Positions 18,729 through 29,876 of a stretch of 64,000 nt of DNA are shown in pieces (the first letter of the stretch is position 1; every line of letters starts with the position of its first letter). The notes beneath the pieces are model-generated. The model saw only the letters and a program-made list of their open reading frames with translations. It was not told the origin of the DNA and did not search any database. A program made the translations under genes and the position numbers. Source of the stretch: Galerina marginata (taxonomy: Eukaryota > Basidiomycota > Agaricomycetes > Agaricales > Galerinaceae). The DNA is taken from positions 1,940,851-2,004,850 of the forward strand of contig JAECYW010000014.1 of the NCBI GenBank assembly GCA_023014335.1, read 5' to 3'.

Positions 18729-20564
18729 TCATGGTTGAGAGAACTGGTGGTGTAGGACGGGTATTGGTGGAATAGGAGTCCTTGACCCGGCTAACAGAGG
18801 AGCGAATGTCGACATTTTCCGAGAATTGGGAAGTCGTGATCGAAATCTTGGAAGGTCATCATGAGTCTCCTTCCGGGGTTTGAAGTTGACAATGTCCCTC
18901 CAATGCTCCCTCGTAAGGACCAGCCGCTCCTGCTCTGTGAGCAAGAAAACATCCTTACTTTGCCAAACGCGGCGACCTAGGCGCTCCTTCACTCGTTGAT
19001 GTGTTCGACCAAGCACAAATTCAAGTTCTTGGCGAAATTCTTCGAGCTCAGCAATATTACGTTTTAAAACCTTTATATGAACGTCAATTTGAAACGCTCT
19101 GAAAGTGGATAGTTTGGGTGGTGGTGGATTTTCTATGTCGAGTTCAAGAACAGGTGGTGACGGGGTTTTACGGACGGAAGGAGGCGAAACAAAAGGTTGA
19201 CGTTTGTGTAGTTCTCTGTAAATGGGAAGATAGAAAGCGAGGTCCGCCTCCTGTTTACTGATCAGGTATGGCAATTGGGTCGATAGCCACTTCATAAGGC
19301 CTAAATTTTTGTCTCTGTTGCTTTCACCCATGACGGATAGAAGCATATGACGGTTGATAGCAAATCGAGGGGTCGGAACATCGTCAAATGGTTTGTCTTT
19401 GAAGAAGCGGTGCTTCACCATGTGTTTTAATGACCATGATAATGCGCGGTCAAGTCGTCTGGCTTGGATGATGTAATGGCGAGCGAAAATGGCATGTCCT
19501 TGTGTGCACAAATGACGCAAAAGTAGGGTGTATGTCGTTGTGTTGGGTATTGCAAAAGGCGGGCTAATTTTGGATGAGGATGCAACGTCAACAGGGATGC
19601 CAAAGTCATCATCTTCGTCTGATTCGAAGGAATTGAAGAAATGCTGGTTGGCTTGTGGAAGAGGTTGTGTAAGAACCTCGAAGGCCTGAACGAGCTTTGA
19701 AACACTGCCCAGGTGACCGAGCATATCGATTGTAGTGTTGAGGGCGGTGGTGGTAAACGGGAAAGGAGCAACGGGTATAGCTGCGTCTTGAGAGGTTGCG
19801 GATGGATCGGCATATTCCAATGCCACCCTATCAGGATTCGACAAGTCAATGCCATATCCCCACCGCATGATAGCTTCCAACCCTTCAAAGTCCAAAGTTT
19901 CCTTGAGAATTCGCAAAGTCAAATCCAGATTGACGGTCGTCATTGGGATTCGATAGTGACGCATGTCGACCATATAGCTTTTAAAAACACTCTGCATGCC
20001 ACCAACCACCTCTTCTCGCAAATCTTTGGGAACAGGCAATGTGAGGCGGTGGGCAATGGCCTGAAAACAGAATCCAAAGGTCTTGTGGTCCGGTATATGT
20101 CCTACGCGCTTCAGTTCCTCATAGACCTGAGAGCTTCCCTCGTAGTAGCCAACTGAGGCAAATCGTTCAAGGACGTAGTTGTAGTCGTCCAAAGTGGGTC
20201 GAAGACCGAGGCTACGAATGTTCCCCATCAGGGTTTGAAAACGCGACTCAAAAACGGGAGGGGTGAAGCGGAATCGTCCAGCTGCCAACTGGCGGTTCAG
20301 CGTACGCCTAAGTTGCGATCTCGGGGGCGTACAACGACGCAGGACTTGCTGGTGAAGTTCAACCGGCATGGGTTCGTTGCCGAGGGCGGTAAGGAGATTG
20401 GTGTAGTTGGCCCATACGAAAGCAGGACTGGCATTGGTGGAGAGAGCGTTTGTGAGGTCCTGGAAGCCGGAGCGTTGTGCATGGCTAAGTGAGTCTGAGG
20501 GCAGTGCAATGGAGGACGAACAACGAGAAGACTTGAACGCTGCCCTTATGCAGCGACCTTGCAT
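18729..20564 (-). CDS. PPR-like mitochondrial protein
   Basis: An intronless frame of 636 codons. The second Met (20564; MQGRCIRAAFKSSRCSSS) gives an Arg/Ser-rich, acid-free start typical of a mitochondrial presequence, so I prefer it to the first Met at 20639. Residues about 110-200 contain helical pairs of pentatricopeptide type (RPTLDDYNYVLERF...GYYEGSSQVYEELKRVGHIPDHKTF), and others follow near TTTYTLLLRHLCTQGHAIFA. The C-terminus has a basic helical stretch (IAELEEFRQELEFVLGRTH). Fungal proteins of this shape serve mitochondrial RNA maturation or translation. I cannot name the orthologue, and the target transcript is unknown. Confidence 0.65.
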   Translation of the reverse strand: MQGRCIRAAFKSSRCSSSIALPSDSLSHAQRSGFQDLTNALSTNASPAFVWANYTNLLTALGNEPMPVELHQQVLRRCTPPRSQLRRTLNRQLAAGRFRFTPPVFESRFQTLMGNIRSLGLRPTLDDYNYVLERFASVGYYEGSSQVYEELKRVGHIPDHKTFGFCFQAIAHRLTLPVPKDLREEVVGGMQSVFKSYMVDMRHYRIPMTTVNLDLTLRILKETLDFEGLEAIMRWGYGIDLSNPDRVALEYADPSATSQDAAIPVAPFPFTTTALNTTIDMLGHLGSVSKLVQAFEVLTQPLPQANQHFFNSFESDEDDDFGIPVDVASSSKISPPFAIPNTTTYTLLLRHLCTQGHAIFARHYIIQARRLDRALSWSLKHMVKHRFFKDKPFDDVPTPRFAINRHMLLSVMGESNRDKNLGLMKWLSTQLPYLISKQEADLAFYLPIYRELHKRQPFVSPPSVRKTPSPPVLELDIENPPPPKLSTFRAFQIDVHIKVLKRNIAELEEFRQELEFVLGRTHQRVKERLGRRVWQSKDVFLLTEQERLVLTREHWRDIVNFKPRKETHDDLPRFRSRLPNSRKMSTFAPLLAGSRTPIPPIPVLHHQFSQP

Positions 20565-20728
20565 CGCAGACGCGACAACCACGAAACAGAAAAAATGTAT
20601 ATCAAGTCGTAGTTTGAATTCAGGGCCCTTGCCAAACAACCGCTACCGTTACAGGAGTCATATCGCAAAGTCCTTTGTACAATCGACGCGCGCTAGAAAG
20701 CGCAAAGTATTACATCCATACACCAATG

Positions 20729-21077
20729 TCATTGTCGCATCGCCTCCAATATTTCCATCGATGTTACGCTGTTACCTCGGATCACCTTGACCAAAAGGAT
20801 GAGAATTAGTATTGCCCATCGATGCACAACGCAAGTTTAACGTACCACTGTTCCAATGGGATGTTTCTGCGCTGGAGTGCTCTCCTCCACAGCATCGTCA
20901 ATCACAAGGTTCAGAAATAGGTCATAACCGCGTAAGACACCGCTGACTTTTCGCCCACCTTGGAGGTGAACGAATAATTTCTTATCCATAAACTAAAACA
21001 ACAACGTCAGCGGGTTCCATTCCACATATGAAACGAGTTGAGACCTTTTTAAGCTCGGGTTGAGAGGCCTTGGACAT
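20729..21077 (-). CDS. SMX2: Sm protein G (snRNP core)
   Basis: Three exons encode an ~75-residue Sm-fold protein. Exon 1 reads [11 protein letters not shown]. After an intron comes [24 protein letters not shown] with [10 protein letters not shown], which is the Sm1 motif. After a second intron, [11 protein letters not shown] is the Sm2 motif of SmG, and the protein ends AMRQ. SmG forms one position of the heptameric Sm ring on U1, U2, U4 and U5 snRNAs. Length and both motifs are normal. It is divergent to the RGG gene, with 250 bp between starts. SmF lies at 55.4 kb in the same window. Confidence 0.95.
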
Positions 21078-21327
21078 GGTTTTTGGTATTCGATGGTCGA
21101 GGAAAGGAAGAGACTTGTGCTTTGCCGTATTTGGTTATTGCAAGCTATTTGTGACAACAATTCAATTATCAAACCATTCTCCTCTTCTCAGTATCGACGC
21201 AGCCTTTCTCAATACGAAATGTACGTTTATTGTTTTTACCACTTGCCCGACGAACTCATCTTCATGGGTCGCTAAAACTTCTCCAGTCAGCTTCATCGCC
21301 CTGGTGCCATCTTACCAGATTATTATA

Positions 21328-23121
21328 ATGGCGACTCCAGCATCTGCCCCCCTCGGAGGTGTCTCCTCCTCTTCAAACTCCACTCCCAGATGGGGAAGAT
21401 CTGGAGAACCGGGAAGTGCCTTCAATGGACTTACTCGTCCAGGTCGCGGCGGAAGGGGTCGTGGAGGTGCTCGAGGCGGTCGCGGAGGAGGCCGTGGAAC
21501 TGCTTCAAATAGAGAACCAAAAGCTGACGATGAGCATCGAAGCAAGCCTGACAATCCGCAAGCCGCCGCCCAGCCTGCTGTAGCAGCTAAACCATCCGGA
21601 TCATCTGTCTCTGCACCCGTCTCCGAGAAGCCGACTGCACCATCATCATCCTCTTCCAGACCAAAACCTCCTTCGCGCAGAGCTTCTAGGACAATTCCAC
21701 CTGCTGTAAACACTCAGATTCAATCCGTGGAAATAGCTTCCGCACCCACATCTGCAAAGCCAGCGGTCAGAAGAAGACGGTCGCAAGCAAGCAAACCAAA
21801 CGTTCCTCTTCCATCAAAGATCAACCCTCCTGCACCTAATGACAACCTCCTTCGTCCAAACAAGGCTCGTTTGGCGCCAGTCCCGCATACAGCCCCGATT
21901 AAAGACACCCCTCCCCACCTGAACCAAAGGTTTGACATGCGGAACGATATCGACGCTCTTGTGGAACGCGTCAGAGCTGTGGCAATGGACAATAGACCTA
22001 CAACGCCGGGTAGCCATATTGACTGGGCTGGTGATGACGATGACAGCCTGCCAGATCTAGATGATTGGGGCGTCACCCCCGCAACTTTCATATCCAGCAA
22101 GGCGGATGTCATTTCCCCACTCATTGTTGGTAGTCTCAAGCCTTTACCCGATATCACCACCAACTCTTTCCCTGCAAGCCCGCTTAAACAAGTACAGGAA
22201 GTCGCAGCCACATCTGCAGAGCCTCCTGTTAAGGAGAAGAAGCAGGACAATCCTCTGGAAACAAAGCCCCCGACTGTCAGTCTCCCTCCCAGAGCAGCCG
22301 AACCAACATCCGCAAAAGCGAGCAACCTTACTTCGGATTTTTCAAGTAGAAAACCTCTACATCCTTCTTTACCTGTCAAACCGGCTACTGGTCCGTCGGT
22401 TTCACAACTGAAATTGCGAGCTGGGGCGACACCCATGCGGAACTCAACCTATCCAAAATCTCCTATCAGCGCGACTAAGGATTCTTTTATGCCCAAGGTC
22501 AATCTACCGTCAGAGCAAACAGCTTTAGCAGAGATTTCTGTTGATGAAGAGACATCGAATGCCGAAGTCTCTTCTGTCGTTGATGAGAATTCTGCTCACA
22601 GACCTGATGGTTTGACCATTGTGGAACCTGACGCCGTCCTCGAAGTTTCGTCGGCTCGTGAAGCCACCCACCAATCAAAGGAAGACAATGCCGACGCTGA
22701 TTCTACCCTTGAGGGACTTGCTGCTTCTATCCATGCCCCCGGAGCCATCGCAGACTCGGTCTCCGCCCCAGCTAACATCTCCTCCTATTCCGACTTTTCC
22801 TCAGACCAACAGGGACCAACACTGACTCACACACGAGCGCATACCGTCGGCCGACCTTCCTCATTCCCCAAACCTCCACAAACTGATTATGTCCCGCGAT
22901 TTTCGCGTTCAGGATACTCGACGCCTCGTGGGGGATTCGGCAGTTATCATTCTCGGACCCACTCTTCCCCCCCAGCTGGCAGCGCTATGGGAAACCAGCA
23001 TCGCTCCCATAATGCCACCCGTCCTGTCATCACTGGCGACGCCATCTCACGATTAGCGAGAACTATCGGGAAGACAGGTATCTCCACCAAAGCACAAACA
23101 TTTGGGTCATCCGGTGACTGA
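21328..23121 (+). CDS. Disordered RGG-box protein, function unknown
   Basis: Intronless, 597 residues from the ATG at 21328 (MATPASAPLGG). The frame is open upstream to 21070, but that part lacks character and overlaps the SmG start. Residues 35-60 form a Gly-Arg-rich RGG box (GRGGRGRGGARGGRGGGRG), usual in RNA-binding proteins. The rest is Ser/Pro/Ala/Thr-rich and mostly disordered. A short conserved-looking acidic island (SHIDWAGDDDDSLPDLDDWG) lies near residue 230, and the C-terminus is basic. There is no folded catalytic domain. RNA or ribonucleoprotein association is a guess from the RGG box alone. Confidence 0.7.
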   Translation: MATPASAPLGGVSSSSNSTPRWGRSGEPGSAFNGLTRPGRGGRGRGGARGGRGGGRGTASNREPKADDEHRSKPDNPQAAAQPAVAAKPSGSSVSAPVSEKPTAPSSSSSRPKPPSRRASRTIPPAVNTQIQSVEIASAPTSAKPAVRRRRSQASKPNVPLPSKINPPAPNDNLLRPNKARLAPVPHTAPIKDTPPHLNQRFDMRNDIDALVERVRAVAMDNRPTTPGSHIDWAGDDDDSLPDLDDWGVTPATFISSKADVISPLIVGSLKPLPDITTNSFPASPLKQVQEVAATSAEPPVKEKKQDNPLETKPPTVSLPPRAAEPTSAKASNLTSDFSSRKPLHPSLPVKPATGPSVSQLKLRAGATPMRNSTYPKSPISATKDSFMPKVNLPSEQTALAEISVDEETSNAEVSSVVDENSAHRPDGLTIVEPDAVLEVSSAREATHQSKEDNADADSTLEGLAASIHAPGAIADSVSAPANISSYSDFSSDQQGPTLTHTRAHTVGRPSSFPKPPQTDYVPRFSRSGYSTPRGGFGSYHSRTHSSPPAGSAMGNQHRSHNATRPVITGDAISRLARTIGKTGISTKAQTFGSSGD

Positions 23122-23424
23122 ACCTATAATTCACATCTAGCATTTTATTTATTTTGCATTCGACTTTCGTACCACTGAACTTCTTTCTCTCTTGATACCC
23201 TCACTCTGACCAAATATTCTAAATAATCCAGTACTGATGTGCACACTTGTCCCATCTGATCATTGTCCTTATGTACCATAGCTTTTACATTTCTACAGTT
23301 TTTCTTGCTTGAAGTTTTTATTTGTAGGACGCTCAGCGAAATAGTAAAGGGTCTGACAAGCGTTGTGAATAGGAATTATACAGGATTGATCATTAAACAA
23401 TGGGATATACAAATTATGAACCAA
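23122..23424. other. Intergenic region between convergent genes
   Basis: 303 bp holding the 3' ends of the RGG gene and mdm10. It is AT-rich with no gene visible. Confidence 0.4.
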
Positions 23425-24942
23425 TTATTCTGAACTAAAAAAAGCAACCTCAAGACCGAGAGCTTTAATGGGTTTTGACCGACTGGACAGGTCTGATACA
23501 ACACCAAGGCTGACAAGCATGTTGCGCAGACGGCCCTCCCACATAAGGGAAACGTCCTATTGAAAGCAATGAAGGAATTAGCAACTATACGCACAAGAAT
23601 GACCAAAAGACTCGCATTGTTTGTTGACGCCCGAGCCTTCACGACTCCGTGAACCTTCCCCGGTTGATCCAATTGGGCCAAATCCAACGAAAGTGGACCT
23701 CGAAGGTCGCCATCTTCTGACAGGAATGGTTGACGTCTCAACCACCATTCAACCCCCATTGTCCATTCGCTTTCGAAGCTGTAAACATTGAAATCAAATC
23801 TCGATGAAAGGGCGAGGTCCCGCGACACTCGAGCGGTGTAGGCGCCAGACATATGTCCGAGCATCGGGTTGAAAAGGGCAGTAATAGTTGTCGGAGGTTG
23901 TGAAGGCAGACCTCGGGAGGCGGGCAGTTGGCTAGAAGACGTGGTAGGCACTTGGAAGGAAGGTGGTGTAGCGTCTGGCAGTGTAGTAAATCGGAGCCCA
24001 GTTGAAACTATTGGTAACATGAGCGCTGCAAAGGGTGGCAGAACGGACACTCACCACCAGCGCTCCTCTCTTTTGCGCTGAAATACAATTCAGCTCCAAG
24101 AGATACCCGACCCTTGAGACCACCTTCAACAGCGTCTTCCTCGTCTACTCGTTTCACGCCCCTTCGTCTAGATGCGTCTTCGGGGACGTCGCTGGAAAGA
24201 CCCAACCTCCCAAAGTTATGAAGGACCCTGACGCCCCACATTTCGTCCTCAGCACTCCAAGTGTATTCAGTACACCATTTACCAACGTCATGCTGTATAT
24301 TGACCATGACGTTGCTAAGGTCTGCTCTCCGTCCCCGGATTTCTGGCAGGGCACTCGAAGGTGGATCGGATATGGCAGAGATAGAGGCTTGAATAGTGGG
24401 TGACAGTCTCGTTGAATATAGTGCATCTAGACGACCAGTGGGCAAGAAGAATCGCCCGTAAAGTAAATAATCTGTTGTGCATCATTCAGTTGTGCGCACG
24501 CGACAAAGTTGGACCAACGTACCGCGATTATTTACTTTTTCGCCTGCTAGCCACTCTTCCTCCTTTCCCTCCGGTCTCCGAGGCTGATCGTACACCTTGA
24601 AGTGTTCTATCATGTCCTTAAACTGGACGTTTCCTGAGGACTTGACGTTAAGGTCACATGAAGTAAATATGTACCCGACGGAGCCCTGCAGCGAGGGCAT
24701 GGCTGTCATGGCATATGTAGTTTTGAATAGAGAATTAGGGGATTTTGATACAGAGAAGTGAAGGCCATGGGGCACAGTGAAATCTAGAAGGGCTGCAATG
24801 CAAAGGTGAGCTCAAGATATTTGGAGTTGTCCAGGACAAACGAACCACTTGAAGACCGTGTTAAGTTGGCGTATAGGTTGTCTTCGTTCCATCCTGTTGC
24901 CTTGTAGTAGCTGCGTAGAACATAGGAGGCAAAGGGGTGCAT
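23425..24942 (-). CDS. MDM10: Mdm10, mitochondrial outer-membrane beta-barrel
   Basis: Mdm10 belongs to the ER-mitochondria encounter structure and to the SAM complex that inserts beta-barrels. The start at 24942 gives MHPFASYVLRSYYKATGW followed by NEDNLYANLTRSS, the family signature. The next exon begins ALLDFTVPHGLHFSVSKSPN. Later exons carry the strands GRFFLPTGRLDALYSTR, VNIQHDVGKWCTEYTWSAED, SLGAELYFSAKERSAG and the characteristic GHMSGAYTARVSRDL. The last exon ends ALGLEVAFFSSE. Length (about 430 residues) is normal. Exon joins in the middle are partly inferred. Confidence 0.9.
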
Positions 24943-25478
24943 ATATCGCGAGGAAAAGTTGTGCCCTGATCATGAGGTGGCTCACGAGCCGGAGTACCCA
25001 CAATATCCCAAATTAGCAAACTAATCCTTTTCCGGTAAGCGACACTCAAAAGCCCCAATCTTTTTCGTCGCATTCGCAGCCATACATAGTCAGACTAAAA
25101 AAATTCGTAGGACCTGTTAAACATCTCCAACAAGCAGTAGCATGCACTGTTGTCTTATATGTGTGGCCAGGTAAAAAATCTTTCCTCTGCCTTCTATCTA
25201 GAAATTCCCTCAGATACCCTAAAACGCCAGGGCATGATCTTTGCTCGCCCATCTATGATGGCGACCTGCCTCAGATTCGTTGGCTCCTAGGAAAGACGAC
25301 AGTAACATTTTTATGCCATTCACTGTAGTCTGTGGGCAATGTCTATACGAATCTAAATTTGGGCAGTTGGGACCTCGTGAGAAAGCGACTGTGCAGTACC
25401 ATCGCCACCGTGGCTGTGCTAAACCCCACCTACGAATTGCAGGATCCCTAGCTCACCACAGCAGACGACGACGACACT
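24943..25478. promoter_or_regulatory. Divergent promoter region mdm10 / eL29
   Basis: 536 bp between the two divergent starts. No coding segment is recognised. The region presumably carries both promoters and 5' UTRs, and I see no clear TATA box. Confidence 0.4.
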
Positions 25479-25874
25479 ATGGCCAAATCAAAAAAGTATA
25501 CTTTTGTGATTCCCAGTTTACACCATTTCTCATTTTCTTGCTGCCTCTAGTCACACAAATCACAACCAGAACAAAAAGGCTCACCGTAATGGTATCAGGA
25601 AGCCCAAGTCGACCCGTACACGGTCATTGAAGGGTGTAAGTACACCCCCTATTCGCCTTTGTTCGCCATTTAATCTTTCGCCTTCAGGTCGATGCCAAAG
25701 TTTGTTTTGCCCTGCGACATCTGCTGAACGTATATTCTAACCCAGATATCAGTTCCGACGTAACGCTCGATTCGCCCTTGCCGGCTCGGTACGTTCCCAG
25801 TTGTCGTTCATTATGGATCACCCCTCATCTTGTTGTTCCAGAACAAAGCTCGACTGGAAGCCAAGTCGTCATGA
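25479..25874 (+). CDS. RPL29: 60S ribosomal protein eL29
   Basis: Five very short exons separated by introns of about 50-60 bp encode a ~64-residue basic protein. Exon joins give SKNHTNHNQNKKAHRNG, then RKPKSTRTRSLKG, VDAK, FRRNARFALAGS and NKARLEAKSS. This is the conserved eL29 sequence. It is easy to miss because no single exon makes a long ORF. eL29 sits on the large subunit near the peptidyl-transferase exit side. The intron-rich layout is common for basidiomycete ribosomal protein genes. Confidence 0.93.
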
Positions 25875-26046
25875 TCTCGTCCAAATTATGAGCACGGTTC
25901 TTGGTCGTCGATTACTTTTTTACGCTTTGCACAATATGAATACATGCACCATGTCATTAAACCTGGTCATCAAAACCATGGCTGAAGAGACCCGAAAGAA
26001 TGCCCGAGAATATGTCCTCCGAGTAGATAATGGTATGAACTGCGAC

Positions 26047-28236
26047 TTAACGTTGACCTTGAATTGATTTCATGCTGCGATCCAAAGTTGCTCTGAGACG
26101 CATTGCCTAGAGTCATATGGTTAGTGGGAGAACCGTTAGGATCAAGGTTCACCACCTACAACAGCATCTTCTGGCCGGAGCGCCCCTTTCGCCATATTAT
26201 GTTTTCCTACTCTCAACTTGGAACCTCTATTAGCCATCGACGCCTTCAAGGACCCTTCTGTAGTCACGAGCAAGGCGCGGCATTCATTATCGGTGGCAGG
26301 GTGGCCTTCGAGGAGGGAGAAGAACTTATGCCGCAGAACTGTTTTGATCTGCTCAAACGCATGCGTTGTGTACCAACCATCTCGTTCCTGCCCGACATTT
26401 CACATGATGTTGTTGAAAGTAACTGGGATTACTGACGTTACAGGCCTCGCGAAGGCCATCTGGATCTTCTATCATTTCCTTTAGCATAGGATCAATAATG
26501 TCGCAGAGTTGAAATGCGGCGGTCTCTTTTGTTAAGCTTTGGCCGTCGAAAATATGCGAGTTCCTGTCGTTTTTGTCAGCGGAGTGTCGAATTGCTGTAC
26601 CCATACTAACTTTCTTTCCGTATCTTTTTCTTGCGCTCGCAAATAATCGCTTGATGATAATCGATCCTGACGCCGTGTCGTGACAGACGGTCTGGATATT
26701 GGATGGTTTGCGTTACGAAAATAAAGCCGTTGATAACTTGGTCGCTCGAATTGAGGAAATGAACATTTTCAGATGCTGAAGGACCTACAACCGGGATGTC
26801 GGATCCTTCCGAGGATCGTACGAAAATTTCACAAGTGTATCGCGCCAGGGACCATCTTGAAACACATAGCAACATAGAGGAAGAAGTAACTTGGAACTAT
26901 AGGTAAAAAAATTGAGCATAACAAGTGTCTTGTGAGAATATCTCGCACTTTAGAATATCTCTTGATTCTGCAGCGGAGAATTGATTAAAAAGTGACATTC
27001 TCGTCCAGATGGGCCGTTGTGAAAAAAGCTTATAACAAGATATATCAGCAGGAGGACCTTTGACGTGACCAACCACCCACCGCTTCCAACTTTTTTAGAA
27101 TAATTTCGTCGACCTGGTTTCGTCCTTCTTCTACTGTTTGGGGTGGACAATCCGGCACCTGGAGGCATGCAAAGAGGCAAATGTCAATTCAACTTTGATT
27201 CTCTGGGACGAGATGGGAATAATACATGAGCATCTGAAAACATAATACTCGCAGGACCGTAGCCTTTCCATCGCATTCTGTTGATTATGCGTTTCTTTTC
27301 TTCGCCAGTTTCTTCGTCGACAGTTGTAGATACCATAGACGCAGTGTTTGCTCTGAAGCTAGAACAACGGGGTATCAGTCACCCGGTTATGGCGCAATCG
27401 CAATTTATACGCACTTGTACCCTTGGGGAATAGTCTGCCGGCTGAACAAAGGAGGCGGGAACAGGCGAAGATCGTCCTGAGAATTATTGCTACTACGGAT
27501 ATTGGCTGTTTGGGGCATGTTTAGAAGTCGAGGATCAAGGTTCTTGTCCACTTCCATGGCAGGACTACTGGTGGACAGTGGCGTCACGTTGGAGGAATCC
27601 TCACGAGGTATAGCATACGAGCTTAGAAACTCCACTTGAAACGTGAATTATAGGTATGGTTTAACACATCTGTCCCTAGGAATCACCTACCATCCATTTC
27701 ACCCATGGCCATGCGTAGTTTTGTGATTGGGTCCTGGGTGTTCGGAAAATATTGGTAGTCCACCATACCTGATCCCATTTTTAGCAGCATCATATAAGCA
27801 CGAGATCATGCAACTTGCTTCGAAAACGAGCTGTCTTGGACACAATGCCAACTATATCGGCAGTATATTCACCGAGAGCGCCATCGAGAGCGCCACCAGG
27901 AGAAGTGGAATCGTCAGCTACGCGTTTCCGCTTCCTTTTGACGACCTTTAGAAGAAGATTATTGACCCCAACGACATCCCCAGGTATGGGATGTGCAAAA
28001 GGGTTCTCTGGCCGTAAAGATAGTTCCAGCAGGGCATCTGCTTTCTGAGCCGTCCGCTTGAATGCACGATCAACCTTGGCTTGACCCCCAATATTGCGAA
28101 TGGCCAGTGGAAGAGAAGAAGGTCCAACATATCCAGGATACTCAATAGAGTAAAAAGACACCTGAGGTAACCCCCTTCCAGGTAGCGAGGGGATGGATGA
28201 AGCAGACGGTTCGGAGGACGGTTCCATCATGGACAT
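26047..28236 (-). CDS. TFC1: TFIIIC subunit Tau95 / Sfc1 / GTF3C5
   Basis: A multi-exon gene for the TFIIIC subunit that contacts the A-box of tRNA genes and recruits Pol III. The N-terminus has YPGYVGPSSLPLAIRNIGG and LELSLRPENPFAHPIPGD with NNLLLKVVKRKRKR, forming the triple-barrel dimerisation half. The middle has IVGIVSKTARFR and DYQYFPNTQDP. The later half has PDCPPQTVEEGRN, the winged-helix-like RPIWTRMSLFNQFS, LCCYVFQDGPWRDTL, and HIFDG-type IFDGQSLTKETAAFQLCDI. It ends with DGWYTTHAFEQIK and a basic tail (stop 26047). Several exon joins were confirmed by restoring family motifs across introns. An acidic C-terminal tail found in some homologues is not evident. Confidence 0.88.
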
Positions 28237-28533
28237 TGGAACGGGACAAGATTAAACGTGATTATCTAAAAAGCACCAGGCACTGTCGTTCTATAATTAA
28301 CAGATACGGCTCTGGATCCTGGATCTGACTGTCTAATACAATCTTCATATTTTACAATTTAAAAATGTGAAAGTCGACGAACTAGATTAGCTGCATGTTA
28401 TTTTTTTCTTTTAGATAAAAAAGTTCCTTCCTTTAACTTGAAATCACACTGGCCACGACTTATAATTATCGGGCCTTCCCACTTCATCTCCAACTTTTTC
28501 AACATAACCACATTCTCATCTTCCTTGGCGACC
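28237..28533. other. Intergenic region upstream of tau95 gene
   Basis: AT-rich, with no coding sign. Presumably the tau95 promoter. Confidence 0.35.
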
Positions 28534-29096
28534 ATGATTCGCAGGCATCGCAGGCACCAGGCTCGTTTCCGCAATACTGCACGACCACACCGTGCTCCTC
28601 TTCTAAGGCAGGGTAAATCTGGTTCGCGTGTGCGCTGGAAGACGATGCAGGGTATGCATCTTCTTGCCTCTCCCGTTTCATTGGGGCGGCGGACAGGGTG
28701 GACAGGACAAGGTGAGCGGTAGGTGTGGAGATGTTCTAGTGTTCGTCCCACATATATTCACATACTCCTTGACAAGTGTGGCGGCAATTTGCATTTTGGT
28801 CGCTGACGAAATCAGTGTACTTATGCTTCATCAACGACTACAATGCCCTTGAAGTCAGGAAACTCGAGGAGAGATCTTGACCAGTGCAAAGACTCGGAAG
28901 AAAACAACATGGGACCATGCTGGGGGTGTAAACGAAGTCAAGAGCGGAGCCAGACACGCAGCAGGCAAAATTCCATAGGTAGACAGAACTGTGAGGACCA
29001 TCTCCGACCCGCTAGGGGAGACGCAGACACGTATAAGGAGGCCGATGACTTCATCTGAGCCGACGAAAGACATGGTCGACGCCGGTATCTTCGTAT
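28534..29096 (+). CDS. Unrecognised small basic protein, tentative gene model
   Basis: Three plus-strand pieces look protein-like but do not join cleanly: an Arg-rich start (MIRRHRRHQARFRNTARPHR, 28534), a middle piece around 28775-28870 (VWRQFAFWSLTKSVYL then CFINDYNALEVRKLEER), and an end piece around 28880-29096 (AKTRKKTTWDHAGGVNEVK, then VDRTVRTISDPLGE, ending DAGIFV). The first piece could be a mitochondrial targeting sequence. I do not recognise a family, and splice sites between the second and third pieces are unclear. It may equally be two fragments or chance. Confidence 0.25.
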
Positions 29097-29876
29097 GAGG
29101 TGGACAGAGAGTGGGATGGAGGACCAAGCCCACGAAGCGCTGCAATGATCGACGTATGGGACGCATTCGGGTAACGGTGAAGGTGGAGCTCAAGACTCTC
29201 TTGTGCTATTTTTACCTGACTGTCTATAAAATGCCTGAAGGCGTTCTTTTTCGCATCAAGGAGGACACCCGAGTTGTAGTCGTTTCGTCGGCGCCTGTAT
29301 GGTTGAAATGCGAGAATATGGGTCTGATTATTTTTTTCAATATCGAAATGCGGAGAGTATGATGGCTTTTGAGTGAGTGACATTCTAAGTATAGTCATGA
29401 TAGTGAGTAAAAAAATGATAGGACAAGGCGAGCAGAGTAGATCTAGAAACAATTAGAGTATGATAGATAAAATAAGATTGACTTGACCATAAATGCTGGC
29501 CCAAGTGCTGGTTTGTGTTATTGTAATAGTTGCGAGTGTTGTTGATACGAGTTCAAAATCTAAACAAAGTAGTTACTTATGATTAATCTGAGAGTACCGC
29601 GTTAAACATATGCACCTTCAAAATTTAGTTATGTTAATCTGACGTACGTCATACAACGTTGACATTCGACAGAACCAAATGTGGTGTTTTGGACACTGCT
29701 CGCAGCGATTATAAATAAGACTTCACTGTTGGGAAGTAATTAAGATCCCCAATGATAAATATTGTAATAAGCTGGAGATTGCATATGTAGACAGTCATAA
29801 ATTACCGAGGGCGGACGAGGATCGAAGGCTGAAGTTCTCGAGGGCAGATCCCTGGACTCGATGTTTCACGAGAAGC
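29097..29876. other. AT-rich intergenic region
   Basis: 780 bp with no supportable gene on either strand. Confidence 0.4.

Noticed and set aside
18431..18775. Plus-strand ORF of 114 codons after pch2
   Set aside because: It overlaps the 3' end of the PPR-like gene antisense and has no recognisable domain.
21070..21327. Upstream extension of the RGG protein
   Set aside because: It overlaps the SmG start and 5' region on the other strand and has no conserved character. The ATG at 21328 gives the typical start.
22596..22778. Minus-strand ORFs within the RGG gene (also 21312-21713, 21720-22436)
   Set aside because: Mirror frames of a low-complexity coding region.
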